Notes under the pieces: model-generated | Told to the model about the DNA's origin: nothing | The model's input: the letters and a program-made list of their open reading frames with translations, nothing else | Databases searched by the model: none | Shown here: piece by piece, positions 7,421 through 16,394 of the stretch | Layout: the number at the start of each line of letters is the position of its first letter | How positions within the stretch are numbered: position 1 is the stretch's first letter | Assembly (NCBI RefSeq): GCF_022815725.1 | Contig: NZ_JALGRF010000001.1 | Span: 1 to 64,000, forward strand | Source: Streptomyces sp. APSN-46.1 | GTDB taxonomy: Bacteria; Actinomycetota; Actinomycetes; Streptomycetales; Streptomycetaceae | Reading direction: 5' to 3' | Length of the DNA: 64,000 bases | Position numbers and translations under genes: made by a program

Positions 7421-9481
7421 GTGACCACTGCCCCCGCCGTAGCCGCCGCGCCACCCGTGCTCGACCGGAGGCGGCGCGATGTCGTCTTCGGCACGATCAT
7501 GCTGGGTGTGCTGCTCGCGGCACTCGACCAGACGATCGTGGGAACCGCCCTGCCCACGATCGTGGCGGATCTCGGCGGCGGGGACCACATGGCGTGGGTG
7601 GTGACCTCCTACCTGCTCACGGAGACCGTGGCCACGGTGCTGGTGGGCAAGTTCGGTGACCTCTTCGGCCGGAAGCTGATCTTCCAGATCTCCGCCATCG
7701 TCTTCATCACCGGCTCGTTCCTGTGCGGCCTGGCCGGCAACATGACCTACCTGATCATGTGGCGCGGCCTCCAGGGCATCGGTGCCGGAGGGCTGATGGT
7801 CACCGCGATGGCGCTGATCGCCGATGTGGTGCCCCTGCGCGAGCGCGGCAAGTACCAGGGCATGATCGGCGGTGTCTTCGGCGTCGCCACCGTGATCGGA
7901 CCGCTGCTCGGCGGGCTGTTCACCGACCAGCTGAACTGGCGGTGGTGCTTCTACGTCAACGTCCCGATCGCCATCCTCGTCGTCGTCGCGGCCGCCCGGA
8001 CGATCCCGTCGGTACGGGCCGCCGGCAAGCCGGTCATCGACTACCTGGGCATCGCCCTCGTGGCGATCGGCGCGAGCGCGCTGATCCTGGCCACCAGCTG
8101 GGGCGGGAACGAGTACCCCTGGGGCTCGGCGACGATCATCGGCCTGTTCGCGGGCGGCGCGCTCGCGCTGGCCCTGTTCTGCCTGGTCGAGACGCGGGCC
8201 GCGCAGCCGATGCTGCCGATGCGGCTCTTCCGCAACCCTGTCTTCGCGGTGTGCTCCGTACTGAGCTTCATCGTCGGGTTCGCGATGCTCGGCGCGATGA
8301 CCTTCCTGCCGACCTACCTCCAGTACGTCGACGGGGACTCGGCCACGGTCTCGGGCGTGCGGATGCTGCCGCTGGTCTTCGGGCTGCTGCTCGCGTCCGT
8401 CTTCAGCGGCATCGTCACCAGCAAGACCGGCCAGTACCGGATCTTTCCCATCGTGGGCAGCGCGGTCATGGGCCTCGGCCTGTACCTGCTGTCGCGGATG
8501 CATCCGGGGACCGGCACCTGGCTGGAGTCGCTGTACATGTTCGTGCTCGGTACGGGCATCGGCCTGTCCATGCAGGTGCTGACCATCGCCGTGCAGAACA
8601 CCGTGGACTACGCCGACCTCGGCACGGCCACCTCCGGGGTCACGTTCTTCCGTACGCTCGGCAGTGCGTTCGGGGCCGCGGTCTTCGGGACGATCTACGC
8701 GAACAGCCTGGGGCCCGAGCTGGAGGCGGGAGTCGCGGAGGCGGCGCGGCTCACGGGACAGGACCCGGCGGAGCTGGCGGAGGCCGCGTCGAGCCCGCAA
8801 GGGGTACACGGGCTCGATCCGGTGGCCGCGGGTCCGGTGATCGACGCGTACGCGGAAGCCCTGCACACGGTGTTCCTGTGGACCGTGCCGGTGGCGGTGT
8901 TCGGGTTCGTCATCGCGCTCTTCCTCAAGCAGGTCAAGCTGCGCGACAGCGTGCGGGCCGCGTCCACGGACATGGGCGACGGCTTCGCCTCGCCCGCCAC
9001 CGCCTCGGGGGATTCGGCCAAGCTGCTGGAACTGGCGGTGGGCAAGCTCGTACGGACCATGGGGCCGGACACGGCGCGGGCCATCGTGAGCGGGTCGGAC
9101 ACGCGGCTGGACATGGCGGGCGCGTGGGCGGTGATGCAGGTGGACCTGCTGACCCGGACCGTCGGCCATGCCAGGCTCGGCCTGATCGCGGTGCGGCGGG
9201 GGGTACCGCCGGAAGTGTTGCTTCCGGTGTTCGAGCGGATGGTGGACGAAGGGTATCTGACGCGGGAGAACGGATTCTTCGCGCTCACGGCGGCGGGGGA
9301 GCGGGAGGCGCGGGTCATCTCGCAGGCGTGGGCCCAGTGGCTGGGGGACCAGCTGGAGAGGGACCGCGGGCGGCCGCGCAGCACGGAACTGCGAGTGGCG
9401 GCGGACGCGATCGCGAAGCGCCTCCTGGCGGAGGACCTGGGCGAGGGCACCTTCGCCCCACGCCCGACGGCGCCGGTATAG
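7421..9481 (+). CDS. DHA2-type MFS multidrug exporter with C-terminal winged-helix-like domain
   Basis: 686 residues from GTG 7421; in-frame starts upstream (7361, 7406) are possible. Fourteen hydrophobic segments fill roughly residues 15-515. Motif A-like GKFGDLFGRK, the motif LAALDQTIVGTALP and a motif C-like segment GGVFGVATVIGPLLGG identify an EmrB/QacA (DHA2) proton antiporter. About 170 further residues follow the last helix. They contain a segment reading like a MarR-type winged helix: ARLGLIAVRRGVPPEVLLPV, then VDEGYLTRENGFFALTAAG and a long terminal helix. Family members normally end after the last helix. Located 72 bases after the GH4 gene. Confidence 0.88.
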   Translation: MTTAPAVAAAPPVLDRRRRDVVFGTIMLGVLLAALDQTIVGTALPTIVADLGGGDHMAWVVTSYLLTETVATVLVGKFGDLFGRKLIFQISAIVFITGSFLCGLAGNMTYLIMWRGLQGIGAGGLMVTAMALIADVVPLRERGKYQGMIGGVFGVATVIGPLLGGLFTDQLNWRWCFYVNVPIAILVVVAAARTIPSVRAAGKPVIDYLGIALVAIGASALILATSWGGNEYPWGSATIIGLFAGGALALALFCLVETRAAQPMLPMRLFRNPVFAVCSVLSFIVGFAMLGAMTFLPTYLQYVDGDSATVSGVRMLPLVFGLLLASVFSGIVTSKTGQYRIFPIVGSAVMGLGLYLLSRMHPGTGTWLESLYMFVLGTGIGLSMQVLTIAVQNTVDYADLGTATSGVTFFRTLGSAFGAAVFGTIYANSLGPELEAGVAEAARLTGQDPAELAEAASSPQGVHGLDPVAAGPVIDAYAEALHTVFLWTVPVAVFGFVIALFLKQVKLRDSVRAASTDMGDGFASPATASGDSAKLLELAVGKLVRTMGPDTARAIVSGSDTRLDMAGAWAVMQVDLLTRTVGHARLGLIAVRRGVPPEVLLPVFERMVDEGYLTRENGFFALTAAGEREARVISQAWAQWLGDQLERDRGRPRSTELRVAADAIAKRLLAEDLGEGTFAPRPTAPV

Positions 9482-9530
9482 CCGGCCCCGGCCGTGAGCC
9501 ATGTGGGGCGGCCGAGGCTCTGGTCATCAG

Positions 9531-10949
9531 TCAGGAGAGGGCACGCTCCCGCTCGGCGTCGCTCAGCGGCGCGCCCCGCAGGTGCGGTTTCTTCGGGCCG
9601 AAGAGCATGGGCACCAGCATGTCGAGACCGAACAGTCCGCTCGCGGGCTTCTCAAGGCTCATCACGTCGAGCAGGGCGCCGAGGGCCCGCGGGTTGCGCG
9701 CCCCGGTGTCGACCGCGCGGTCGACGAACCGAGCGAGGAACTTCTCGACGGCCGTGGGCGGGGTGTCGCCGGCGCCGGGGTAGAAGACGTCCTGGCCCAC
9801 CGCCAGGTCCCACGCGCCGGCGACGGGCCGGGCCGTGGCCCGCTGTATGCGGCGGGCCGTGCCGGGAGCGGTGAGACTCGTCGAACGCAGCAGGTCTCGC
9901 AGGGTGACGGCGCTCTGGGCGGCCACAGTGAGGCCGTGCCCGTACACGGGGTTGTACCCGGCGACGGCGTCGCCGAGGACGGTGAATCCGTCCGGCCAGG
10001 CCTTCATCTTCTCGTAGTAGCGGCGCCGGTTGGCGGTGCTGCGGGTGGTGGCGATCTCGCCGAGGGGCTCCGCGCCCTTGATGAGCTCTCCGATGACGGG
10101 GTCGCCCAAGCCGAGCGCGAAATCAACGAAGCCGTCGGGGTCCTTCGTAGGCTCCCCGCCACGAGTGCCGGAGAGGGTGACGATCCATCGGCCGTCCTCG
10201 ACGGGGAGGATGATGCCGCCCTGGCCGGGGGACTTGGCGGGGTTGGCCTGGATGTTGACGAGCGGGAAGCTTCCGACGGTCGCCGCCGGGGCCTTGTAGA
10301 CGCGTGTGGCGTAGGCGACGCCGGCGTCCACCCGGCGTTCGGCGACGCGGGGCAGGCCGAGCCCCTCAAGCCATGTCGGCGCCTGGGATCCGCGGCCGGA
10401 AGCGTCGACGACCAGATCGGCGGACAGGATCCGCTCACCGGCGTCCTTCCGTACGCGGACGCCGGTGATGCGGGTGGCATCACCCACAAGCCCCGCGGCC
10501 ACGGTCTCCTCGTGGAGGGTGATGCGCGCGTCACCGAGGACACGCTCTCGCAGGACGTGGTCCAGCAGGTTCCGTGAGCACACCAGATTGCGATGGCGGG
10601 TGGTTTCGAACCGGCGGAACCACACCTCGTTCGGGGCCCGGGAGACCATGTCGCCCATGATGGGGACCAACCGGGCACCCCGGGCGACGATGTCTTCGAC
10701 GAGACCGGGGAGGATCTCGTCGAACGCGCGGACGCCGCCGCTCCAGACCAGGTGCGCGTGGCGGGCCTGGGGCACCCCCTTTCGGCACTCGGGACCGTCC
10801 GGCAGGGCGTCGCGCTCGATGATCGTCACATCGGCGACCTCGGTGAGGACGGCAGCGGCGAAGAGGCCGGTGACGCTCGCGCCGATGACGATGGCGGTGG
10901 GCCGGCGGGGGCTTTCCCGGACGTCGACCGGCTGACTGGGTTCGCGCAT
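9531..10949 (-). CDS. FAD-dependent monooxygenase-like oxidoreductase
   Basis: 472 residues from ATG 10949, which follows the TGA of the Nudix gene after one base (TGAGATG); an in-frame GTG at 10961 would overlap that gene by 11 bases. The N-terminal dinucleotide motif VIGASVTGLFAA binds FAD. The second flavin motif FTVLGDAVAGYNPVYGHGLT is of the para-hydroxybenzoate hydroxylase type. Residues between form the substrate part. Length is normal for single-component hydroxylases. Substrate unknown; a protein with the same two motifs lies at 13749-15131. Confidence 0.82.
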   Translation of the reverse strand: MREPSQPVDVRESPRRPTAIVIGASVTGLFAAAVLTEVADVTIIERDALPDGPECRKGVPQARHAHLVWSGGVRAFDEILPGLVEDIVARGARLVPIMGDMVSRAPNEVWFRRFETTRHRNLVCSRNLLDHVLRERVLGDARITLHEETVAAGLVGDATRITGVRVRKDAGERILSADLVVDASGRGSQAPTWLEGLGLPRVAERRVDAGVAYATRVYKAPAATVGSFPLVNIQANPAKSPGQGGIILPVEDGRWIVTLSGTRGGEPTKDPDGFVDFALGLGDPVIGELIKGAEPLGEIATTRSTANRRRYYEKMKAWPDGFTVLGDAVAGYNPVYGHGLTVAAQSAVTLRDLLRSTSLTAPGTARRIQRATARPVAGAWDLAVGQDVFYPGAGDTPPTAVEKFLARFVDRAVDTGARNPRALGALLDVMSLEKPASGLFGLDMLVPMLFGPKKPHLRGAPLSDAERERALS

Positions 10950-10950
10950 C

Positions 10951-11496
10951 TCAGGAGCCACCGGTCAGGGTCAGGTAGTCGTACGACGGTACGGGCGGCA
11001 GGCTCGTCAGCTCGGGCCGCCAGGCGCGGAGGACGGCAGCCGACGGGGCGTAGAGCGCGGAGGGGAACTCGGCCGGGCCGAACCACTGCCAGCGGACGAT
11101 CTTGTGGGGCTCGGTGACGGTGGCCGCGCCCTCGGCGGTGTGGGTGACGGCGGCCGCCGTCAGCCGGGTCACCTCGGCGGGGTCCGCGGCGATCTGGACG
11201 GCGAACACGTCGATGGCCTCGGGTGCCACGCGCAGGGCCGTTTCCTCGGCCAGCTCGCGGGCGGCGGCCTGCTCGAAGCCCTCTCCGGGGTCCACCTTGC
11301 CGCCGGGCAGCTCCCAGCGGCCGTCGTGGGCCTGCCCGAGCAGGACCCGGCCGTCGGCGGCGACCACGATCAGCCCGACGCCGACCACGGCGTTGGGCTG
11401 CGGGACGGCCCGCGCGGCGGCGCGCCCGGGGTGCTCGGGGTGCTCGGGGCGCTCGCGGTGCTCCGGGCGGTCGGGACGCTCGTCGGGGCTGGTCAT
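10951..11496 (-). CDS. Nudix hydrolase
   Basis: 181 residues from ATG 11496, with GGAAGGA upstream. The first 35 residues are a Pro/Glu/Arg-rich repeat (RPEHRERPEHPEHP). The Nudix box GKVDPGEGFEQAAARELAEE lies at about residues 65-85 and carries the REUxEE metal-binding core, though the following Gly is Ala. Preceding residues VVGVGLIVVAADGRVLLGQA resemble MutT-type NTP pyrophosphohydrolases. It sits between an XRE-cupin regulator and a flavoprotein in one direction with short gaps (14 and 1 bases), so the three are probably one transcript. Substrate not predictable. Confidence 0.87.
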   Translation of the reverse strand: MTSPDERPDRPEHRERPEHPEHPGRAAARAVPQPNAVVGVGLIVVAADGRVLLGQAHDGRWELPGGKVDPGEGFEQAAARELAEETALRVAPEAIDVFAVQIAADPAEVTRLTAAAVTHTAEGAATVTEPHKIVRWQWFGPAEFPSALYAPSAAVLRAWRPELTSLPPVPSYDYLTLTGGS

Positions 11497-11510
11497 GGAG
11501 GTCCTTCCGG

Positions 11511-12170
11511 TCAGGTGTCGGGGGTGTCGGGAGTGTCGGGGGCCTCGCGTGTGTCGGCGGTATCGGGAGCGGCGCCGCGCGGCCTCGCCCGTACGTGGAT
11601 CCGCTCGCCTTGCGGGCCGAACAGGCTCAGGAACTCCGCGGGCCGCGGCCCCGGGTTGAAGAAGGCGTGCGGGGTCCGGGTGTCGAACTCGGCGACCTCC
11701 CCGGCCGTGAGTACCAGATCGTGCTCGCCCAGCAGGAGCCGTACCCGTCCGGAGAGCACGTACAGCCACTCGTACCCCTCGTGGACCCGCAGTGCGGGCC
11801 GGGGCGCCGAGTCCGCGAGCGGCGGCATGATCATCTTGAAGGCGTGCACCCCGCCGAAATTGCGGGTGAGCGGCACGTACGTGCTGCCGTGCCGGACGAA
11901 CGGGCGCGGACGGATCCTCGGATCGCCGGTCTCCGGCGCGCCGACGAGCTCGTCCAGCGCCACCCGGTGCGCCTTGGCCAGCGGAAGCAGCAGCTCCAGC
12001 GTCGGGCGGCGCTGCCCGGACTCCAGCCGGGAGAGAGTGGACAGCGAGATGCCGGTGATCTCGCTGAGCTGGGCCAGCGTGGTGCCGCGCTGCTGGCGCA
12101 GTGCGCGCAGACGCGGGCCCACGGCGGTGAGTACGCCCGCGAGGTCTTCGTCCTGCTCCTGGGTGGCCAT
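11511..12170 (-). CDS. XRE regulator with cupin domain
   Basis: 219 residues from ATG 12170. A Cro/CI HTH at about residues 20-75 (LAQLSEITGISLSTLSRLESG) is joined to a cupin_2 barrel at about 110-195 (LRVHEGYEWLYVLSGRVRLLL, then EVAEFDTRTPHAFFNPG). This architecture is common in small-molecule-responsive repressors. The tail repeats Asp-Thr-Pro units encoded by GGGGTGTC-like repeats. It is divergent from the thioredoxin-reductase-like gene at 12237 and probably controls it through the inverted repeat between them. The Nudix and flavoprotein genes follow downstream. Confidence 0.9.
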   Translation of the reverse strand: MATQEQDEDLAGVLTAVGPRLRALRQQRGTTLAQLSEITGISLSTLSRLESGQRRPTLELLLPLAKAHRVALDELVGAPETGDPRIRPRPFVRHGSTYVPLTRNFGGVHAFKMIMPPLADSAPRPALRVHEGYEWLYVLSGRVRLLLGEHDLVLTAGEVAEFDTRTPHAFFNPGPRPAEFLSLFGPQGERIHVRARPRGAAPDTADTREAPDTPDTPDT

Positions 12171-12178
12171 GCCTCTAT

Positions 12179-12193
12179 TTGCCGGTTCGGCAA
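12179..12193. promoter_or_regulatory. inverted repeat TTGCCG-GTT-CGGCAA, candidate operator
   Basis: A perfect 6-bp inverted repeat with a 3-base spacer lies 9 bases upstream of the XRE-cupin start and 44 bases upstream of the divergent oxidoreductase start. A TTGACA box (complement of 12201-12206) for leftward transcription lies next to it. The position fits auto-regulation plus control of the divergent gene. Confidence 0.5.
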
Positions 12194-12236
12194 GCACATT
12201 TGTCAAGCGGCCCCCCTCCGGCACACCCTCGCGGGT

Positions 12237-13223
12237 ATGGACAACACGATGACGCATGACTTCGACGTAGCGGTCGTGGGCGGCGGCGCCGCCGGGCTCG
12301 CCGGGGCGCTGACCCTGGCGCGGGCCCGCCGTTCGGTGCTGGTGCTCGACTCGGGCAGCCCGCGCAACGCCCCCGCCGCGCACATGCACGGCTACCTCGG
12401 CCGCGAGGGCGCGAGCCCGGCGGACCTGCTGGCCCGGGGGCGGGCGGAGGTGGCCGGGTACGGGGCCGTGATCCGGTCCGGGGCGGCCGGCACCGCCATC
12501 GCCGCCGACCGGCTGCCGGGCGGGGGCTTCCTGGTCCGCTGCGGGGACGGGTCCACCGTCCGGGCCGGGAGGCTGCTGGTCGCCACGGGGCTGGTGGACG
12601 AGCTTCCCGAGCTGCCCGGCCTCCGGGCGCGCTGGGGGCGGGACGTGCTGCACTGCCCGTACTGCCACGGCTGGGAGGTCCGGGACCAGCCCCTCGCCGT
12701 ACTGGCCACCGGGCCGGTCTCCGTGTACCAGGCGCAGCTCTGGCGGCAGTGGAGCGCACAGGTGACGTTGCTGTCCCACACGTGGCACCTCACCGCCGAG
12801 GACCGGGAGCTGCTGGCCGCCCGGGGGGTCGAGGTGGCGGAGGGGGAGGTGTCCGGCCTGATCGTCGCCGAAGACCGGCTGACCGGGGTGACCCTGGCCG
12901 ACGGCGCGACCGTCGAGTGCGGGGCGCTGATCGTGGCTCCCCGGTTCACCGCCCGTTCCGGGGTCCTGGCCGGCCTGGGCCTGCCCATCGTGGACGTGGT
13001 CCGGGACGGCCATGTGATCGGTACCTGCGTGGAGTCGGATCCGGCCACGGGGGCCACCGCCCTCGCCGGGGTGTGGCTGGCCGGCAATGTGACCGCGCCG
13101 ACGGAGCAGGTGAGCGGCGCGGCCGCCCAGGGCGTCCACGCGGCGGCGGCCATCAACACCGACCTGGTCGCGGAGGAGACGCGCGCAGCGCTTGAGGCCC
13201 ATCGCGCAGGCCGGGCGGGCTGA
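12237..13223 (+). CDS. NAD(P)/FAD-dependent oxidoreductase, thioredoxin-reductase-like
   Basis: 328 residues from ATG 12237, with an in-frame ATG at 12249 as alternative; neither has a clear ribosome binding site. The FAD motif VAVVGGGAAGLAGALTLARA is at the N-terminus. The redox pair CPYC (HCPYCHGWE) lies at about residue 137, where thioredoxin reductases carry CxxC. The C-terminal GVWLAGNVTAPTEQVSGAAAQG is the conserved flavin-contact segment. Such proteins are often paired with XRE-cupin regulators in Streptomyces, as here. Substrate unknown; a thioredoxin partner is not nearby. Confidence 0.88.
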   Translation: MDNTMTHDFDVAVVGGGAAGLAGALTLARARRSVLVLDSGSPRNAPAAHMHGYLGREGASPADLLARGRAEVAGYGAVIRSGAAGTAIAADRLPGGGFLVRCGDGSTVRAGRLLVATGLVDELPELPGLRARWGRDVLHCPYCHGWEVRDQPLAVLATGPVSVYQAQLWRQWSAQVTLLSHTWHLTAEDRELLAARGVEVAEGEVSGLIVAEDRLTGVTLADGATVECGALIVAPRFTARSGVLAGLGLPIVDVVRDGHVIGTCVESDPATGATALAGVWLAGNVTAPTEQVSGAAAQGVHAAAAINTDLVAEETRAALEAHRAGRAG

Positions 13224-13748
13224 GCGAGCTGACTCGGCGGAGCGGACTGAGCGGCTGACCGGGCGTTCCGGCGGTCGGGTGCCATGGCCCCCCTGGCGCT
13301 GAGGCGCTGAGGCCTTGAGGCCCCTGGCCCCCTGGCCTGAGGCCCCCGACCCCCCGACCTCGCCCCCCGACTCCGAGGCCCCGAGACCCCCTGGCCCCCG
13401 ACTCCGAGGCCCCGAGGCCGCGATCCCGCGATCGGGCGACCCGGCCCCGAGGACCCCTGGCCCCGAGGTCTCGATCCCGCGATCGGGCGACTCGGCCCCG
13501 AGGTCTCGATCCGGTGGTCCGGCCTCCGGCGGGCAGGCCCTCCGGCGGCCTGGGCCTCCGACGGGCAGACACCGAGACGGCCGTGCGGCGGCGGGCTCGG
13601 CCCGCGTTCGGACGCGTGTGCGGGTTTCGGTCGGGCCCCGCCCGCGCAGGCTCTGGGCGGTCTGATCGTCGTACGGCGGATGCGCGCATCCGCACAATCG
13701 ACGCATCGGCCCATCTGCATATCGGCTTGGTGGCTCAGGGGGGCGCAA
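13224..13748. other. 525-base gene-free GC-rich region
   Basis: No convincing gene is seen between the two oxidoreductases. The first half is a degenerate array of GAGGCCCC / CCCCTGG words; within it is a 32-base near-exact repeat (separate entry). The last 60 bases carry the leader of the gene at 13749, with CAGGGGGGC as ribosome binding site. No clear terminator was found. Confidence 0.5.
13421..13503. repeat. 32-base direct repeat, two copies
   Basis: Copies at 13421-13452 and 13472-13503 differ at one base and share CGATCCCGCGATCGGGCGAC followed by (C/T)CGGCCCCGAGG. The word CCCCGAGG-(C/T)C-GATC recurs again just after each. The core contains the CGATCG palindrome. The origin is probably slippage or local duplication in non-coding DNA. 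Confidence 0.6.
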
Positions 13749-15131
13749 ATGGCACACGTGCTGGTTGTCGGCGGAGGCGTCGGAGGGCTGGCCACCGCGC
13801 TGCTCGCGGCACGCCACGGACACACCGCCGAACTCTTCGAGCGGGACACCCGCGCCCCCGGCACCGCGCTGGACCGCGATTTCTTCGGCTGGCGCCGCCC
13901 GGCCGTTCCCCAGGCCACCCAACCGCACGCGCTCCTCGGCGCCGCGCGCAACGTGCTGCGCGACGAACTCCCCGACGTCCACCAGGAGATGCTCCGGCTC
14001 GGCGCCCGCGAGCGTCACGAGCTGGACTGGTTCGACGTACGCCCGCCCGCGCGCCCCGGCGATGAGGACCTGGTCATGCTCCAGGCCCGGCGCATCGTCC
14101 TGGAGAGCGCGCTGGCCACCGCCCTGCGCGCCGAACCGGGCGTGGTCACGCGGTACGGGGAGCCGGTCACCGGGCTCACCACCACCCCCGGAATCCGGGT
14201 GACGGGAGTGACCACCTCCTCGGGGGCGTACGAGGGAGACCTCGTGGTGGACGCGGGCGGGCGGCGCGGCGGCGCCGAGCGGTGGCTGGCCGCGGCCGGC
14301 TGCCGACCGGCCGTCGTGGAGCGGCACCGCACGGGACTCGCGTACTTCTGCCGCTGGTACCGGCTGCCGCAGGGGCGGGACGAGGGCCCGCGCCGGCCCT
14401 GGACGGTGACCGGCGGCACCTTCGCGGGCTGCGCGGTCTTCCCGGCCGACAACCGGGTGTTCGCCGTGACCCTGTTCGTGCACACGGAGGACACCACACG
14501 CTCCGCGCTGCGCCATCCGGCCGTGTTCGAGGCCGCCGCCCGGGCCTTCCCGCCCGGTGCGGCCTGGCTGGAGCTGGGCGCCGAGCCGCTGTCCGACGTA
14601 CTGGCCACCGCGAGCCTGGACAACCGCTGGAGCTCCCTGGTCGACGAGCGGGGCCCGGTGGTGAGCGGGCTGGTGCCCGTCGGGGACGCCATCACCCACA
14701 CCAACCCGACGCTGGGGCAGGGCACGTCGCTCGCCCTGTGGGCCGCGCTCAGGGTGGCCCGTACGGCGCACCAGGACCCGGGATCGTCCCGGTTCGCCGC
14801 CGAGTACCACGACTGGGCGGTACGGACCCTGAAGCCGTGGTTCGCGTACCAGGTGGTCGCCGACGCCGCCATCGGCGAGCGCTTCGCCACCCGGGCCTCG
14901 CGTACGGGGACGGCGCGCGAGGTGGCCGCGCTCTTCGACTGCGCCTTGGAGGACCCCGAGGTGATGCGGGCGCGGGCGAGGGTCCGGCACCTGGCCGATA
15001 CGCCGGAGCGGGCTTACGCGGATCCGCAGATCAAGGCCCGGGTGGCGCACTGGCTGGCCGCCCGGCCGGACTACGCGCCGAACGCGGTGGGGCCGGACCG
15101 GGGGGAGTGGGAGAAGCTGACGGCGGGATGA
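13749..15131 (+). CDS. FAD-dependent oxidoreductase (hydroxylase-like)
   Basis: 460 residues from ATG 13749, eight bases after AGGGGGG. The flavin motif VLVVGGGVGGLATALLAARH begins at residue 4. The second motif PVGDAITHTNPTLGQGTSLA at about residue 315 is of the hydroxylase/squalene-epoxidase type. No transmembrane helix is visible. It shares the overall layout with the protein at 9531-10949 but is not close to it in sequence by eye. It stands alone between a repeat-rich gap and a convergent DNA ligase gene; substrate unknown. Confidence 0.82.
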   Translation: MAHVLVVGGGVGGLATALLAARHGHTAELFERDTRAPGTALDRDFFGWRRPAVPQATQPHALLGAARNVLRDELPDVHQEMLRLGARERHELDWFDVRPPARPGDEDLVMLQARRIVLESALATALRAEPGVVTRYGEPVTGLTTTPGIRVTGVTTSSGAYEGDLVVDAGGRRGGAERWLAAAGCRPAVVERHRTGLAYFCRWYRLPQGRDEGPRRPWTVTGGTFAGCAVFPADNRVFAVTLFVHTEDTTRSALRHPAVFEAAARAFPPGAAWLELGAEPLSDVLATASLDNRWSSLVDERGPVVSGLVPVGDAITHTNPTLGQGTSLALWAALRVARTAHQDPGSSRFAAEYHDWAVRTLKPWFAYQVVADAAIGERFATRASRTGTAREVAALFDCALEDPEVMRARARVRHLADTPERAYADPQIKARVAHWLAARPDYAPNAVGPDRGEWEKLTAG

Positions 15132-15133
15132 GG

Positions 15134-15150
15134 CGAGCCCGCCGGGCTCG
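15134..15150 (+). terminator. hairpin after the oxidoreductase gene
   Basis: A perfect 7-bp stem CGAGCCC/GGGCTCG with loop GCC begins two bases after the stop codon at 15129-15131. No T-run follows, as is usual in high-GC actinomycetes. Confidence 0.45.
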
Positions 15151-15155
15151 TCTGC

Positions 15156-15250
15156 CCGCGACCGCGACCGCGACGGGACCGTGACCCTGACCGCGCGACC
15201 GCGACCGCGACCGCGAGGGACCGCGAAACCGCGACCGCGACCGCGACGGC
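15156..15250. repeat. GACCGC hexamer tract between convergent genes
   Basis: About 95 bases consist mainly of the hexamer GACCGC, interrupted twice by GACGGGACCGTGACCCT-like and GAGGGACCGCGAAAC-like units. It separates the convergent oxidoreductase and ligase genes. Copy number is likely to vary between strains. Confidence 0.75.
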
Positions 15251-15251
15251 G

Positions 15252-16319
15252 TCAGTCCGCCTCGCCGAGCACCTCGGCGAGGTCGTAGCGGACGGCTTCC
15301 TCCAGCTGGGCATACGTACAGCTCTCCGGCACCCGGTCGGGCCGCCAGCGGCGGAACTGGGCGGTGTGCCGGAAGCGGTCGCCCTCCATGTGGTCGTACG
15401 CGACCTCGCAGACCCGCTCGGGGCGCAGCGGCACCCAGGACAGGTCCTTCTTGCCGGTCCAGCGGCTCTGCGCGCCCGGCAGCCTGGCGCTCTCGTGCGC
15501 GGATTCCTCGGCCCAGGCCGCCCACGGGTGGCCATCGGGATCGGCCATCCGGAGCGGTTCGAGCTCGTCCACCAGCTCGGCGCGCCGCTTCATGGGGAAG
15601 GCGGCGCAGACGCCCACGTGCTGGAGGCCGCCCCGGTCGTCGTACAGCCCGAGAAGGAGCGATCCGACAATCGGACCGCTCTTGTGGAAACGGAAACCCG
15701 CGACGACGACGTCGGCCGTACGCTCGTGCTTGATCTTGAACATGAGGCGGGCATCGGGCCGATAGGGCAGATCGAGAGGTTTGGCGATCACCCCGTCGAG
15801 TCCGGCGCCCTCGAATTGCTCGAACCACTCCTGCGCGAGCGCGGGGTCGGTGGTCGCGGGCGCGAGATGAACGGGGGGCCGAGCGGTGGAGAGGGCTTGG
15901 ACGAGGGCGTTACGGCGGTCCGTGAGCGGCGTGTCGAGCAGAGCGTCGTCGCCGAGCGCGAGCAGATCGAAGGCGATGAAGCTGGCGGGGGTCTTCTCGG
16001 CGAGCATCTTCACGCGGGACGCGGCGGGGTGGATCCGCTCGGTCAGCCGGTCGAAGTCGAGCCGCCCGTCATGCACGATGACGATTTCGCCGTCCACGAC
16101 GCAGCGGGCCGGCAGATTCTCCTTCAGGGCCGCCACCAGCTCGGGGAAATACCTGCTCAGGCTCTTCCCGGTGCGGCTGCCGATCTCGATCTGGTCGCCG
16201 TCGCGGTGGACGATCGCCCGGAAGCCGTCCCACTTGGCCTCGTACTGCATGCCCGGCGGGATCTTGGCCACGGACTTGGCGAGCATCGGTTTCACGGGGG
16301 GCATCACCGGCAGATCCAT
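15252..16319 (-). CDS. ATP-dependent DNA ligase (LigC/LigD ligase domain type)
   Basis: 355 residues from ATG 16319. The nucleotidyl-lysine motif EAKWDGFR (KxDGxR) is at about residues 27-34. Motifs VDGEIVI, SFIAFDLLAL, GLDGVIAKPLDLPY and FKIKHERTADVVV follow in the order of ATP-dependent ligases, and the C-terminal OB-fold half (about 215-355) is complete. This corresponds to the free-standing ligase of bacterial end joining. It is divergent from a LigD-type polymerase gene with 75 bases between starts, so the functions are encoded as two proteins rather than one fused LigD. No Ku gene is in the window. Confidence 0.92.
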   Translation of the reverse strand: MDLPVMPPVKPMLAKSVAKIPPGMQYEAKWDGFRAIVHRDGDQIEIGSRTGKSLSRYFPELVAALKENLPARCVVDGEIVIVHDGRLDFDRLTERIHPAASRVKMLAEKTPASFIAFDLLALGDDALLDTPLTDRRNALVQALSTARPPVHLAPATTDPALAQEWFEQFEGAGLDGVIAKPLDLPYRPDARLMFKIKHERTADVVVAGFRFHKSGPIVGSLLLGLYDDRGGLQHVGVCAAFPMKRRAELVDELEPLRMADPDGHPWAAWAEESAHESARLPGAQSRWTGKKDLSWVPLRPERVCEVAYDHMEGDRFRHTAQFRRWRPDRVPESCTYAQLEEAVRYDLAEVLGEAD

Positions 16320-16394
16320 ACTTGAGATTCTGCGGTGGTACGTCCGGACTCGCCCGGTATGCGCGCCGGGTCGGGCCCGCCTACCGTGGCGCAC

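Noticed and set aside
4727..9502. Very long open frame on the minus strand (1591 codons), rich in Arg, Gly, Pro and His
   Set aside because: It lies opposite the MmyB, GH4 and MFS genes, has no family similarity and reflects codon bias of high-GC coding DNA on the other strand.
13315..13665. Plus-strand frame of 116 codons in the repeat-rich gap
   Set aside because: It is made of Pro/Arg/Gly low-complexity translated from repeats, with no ribosome binding site.
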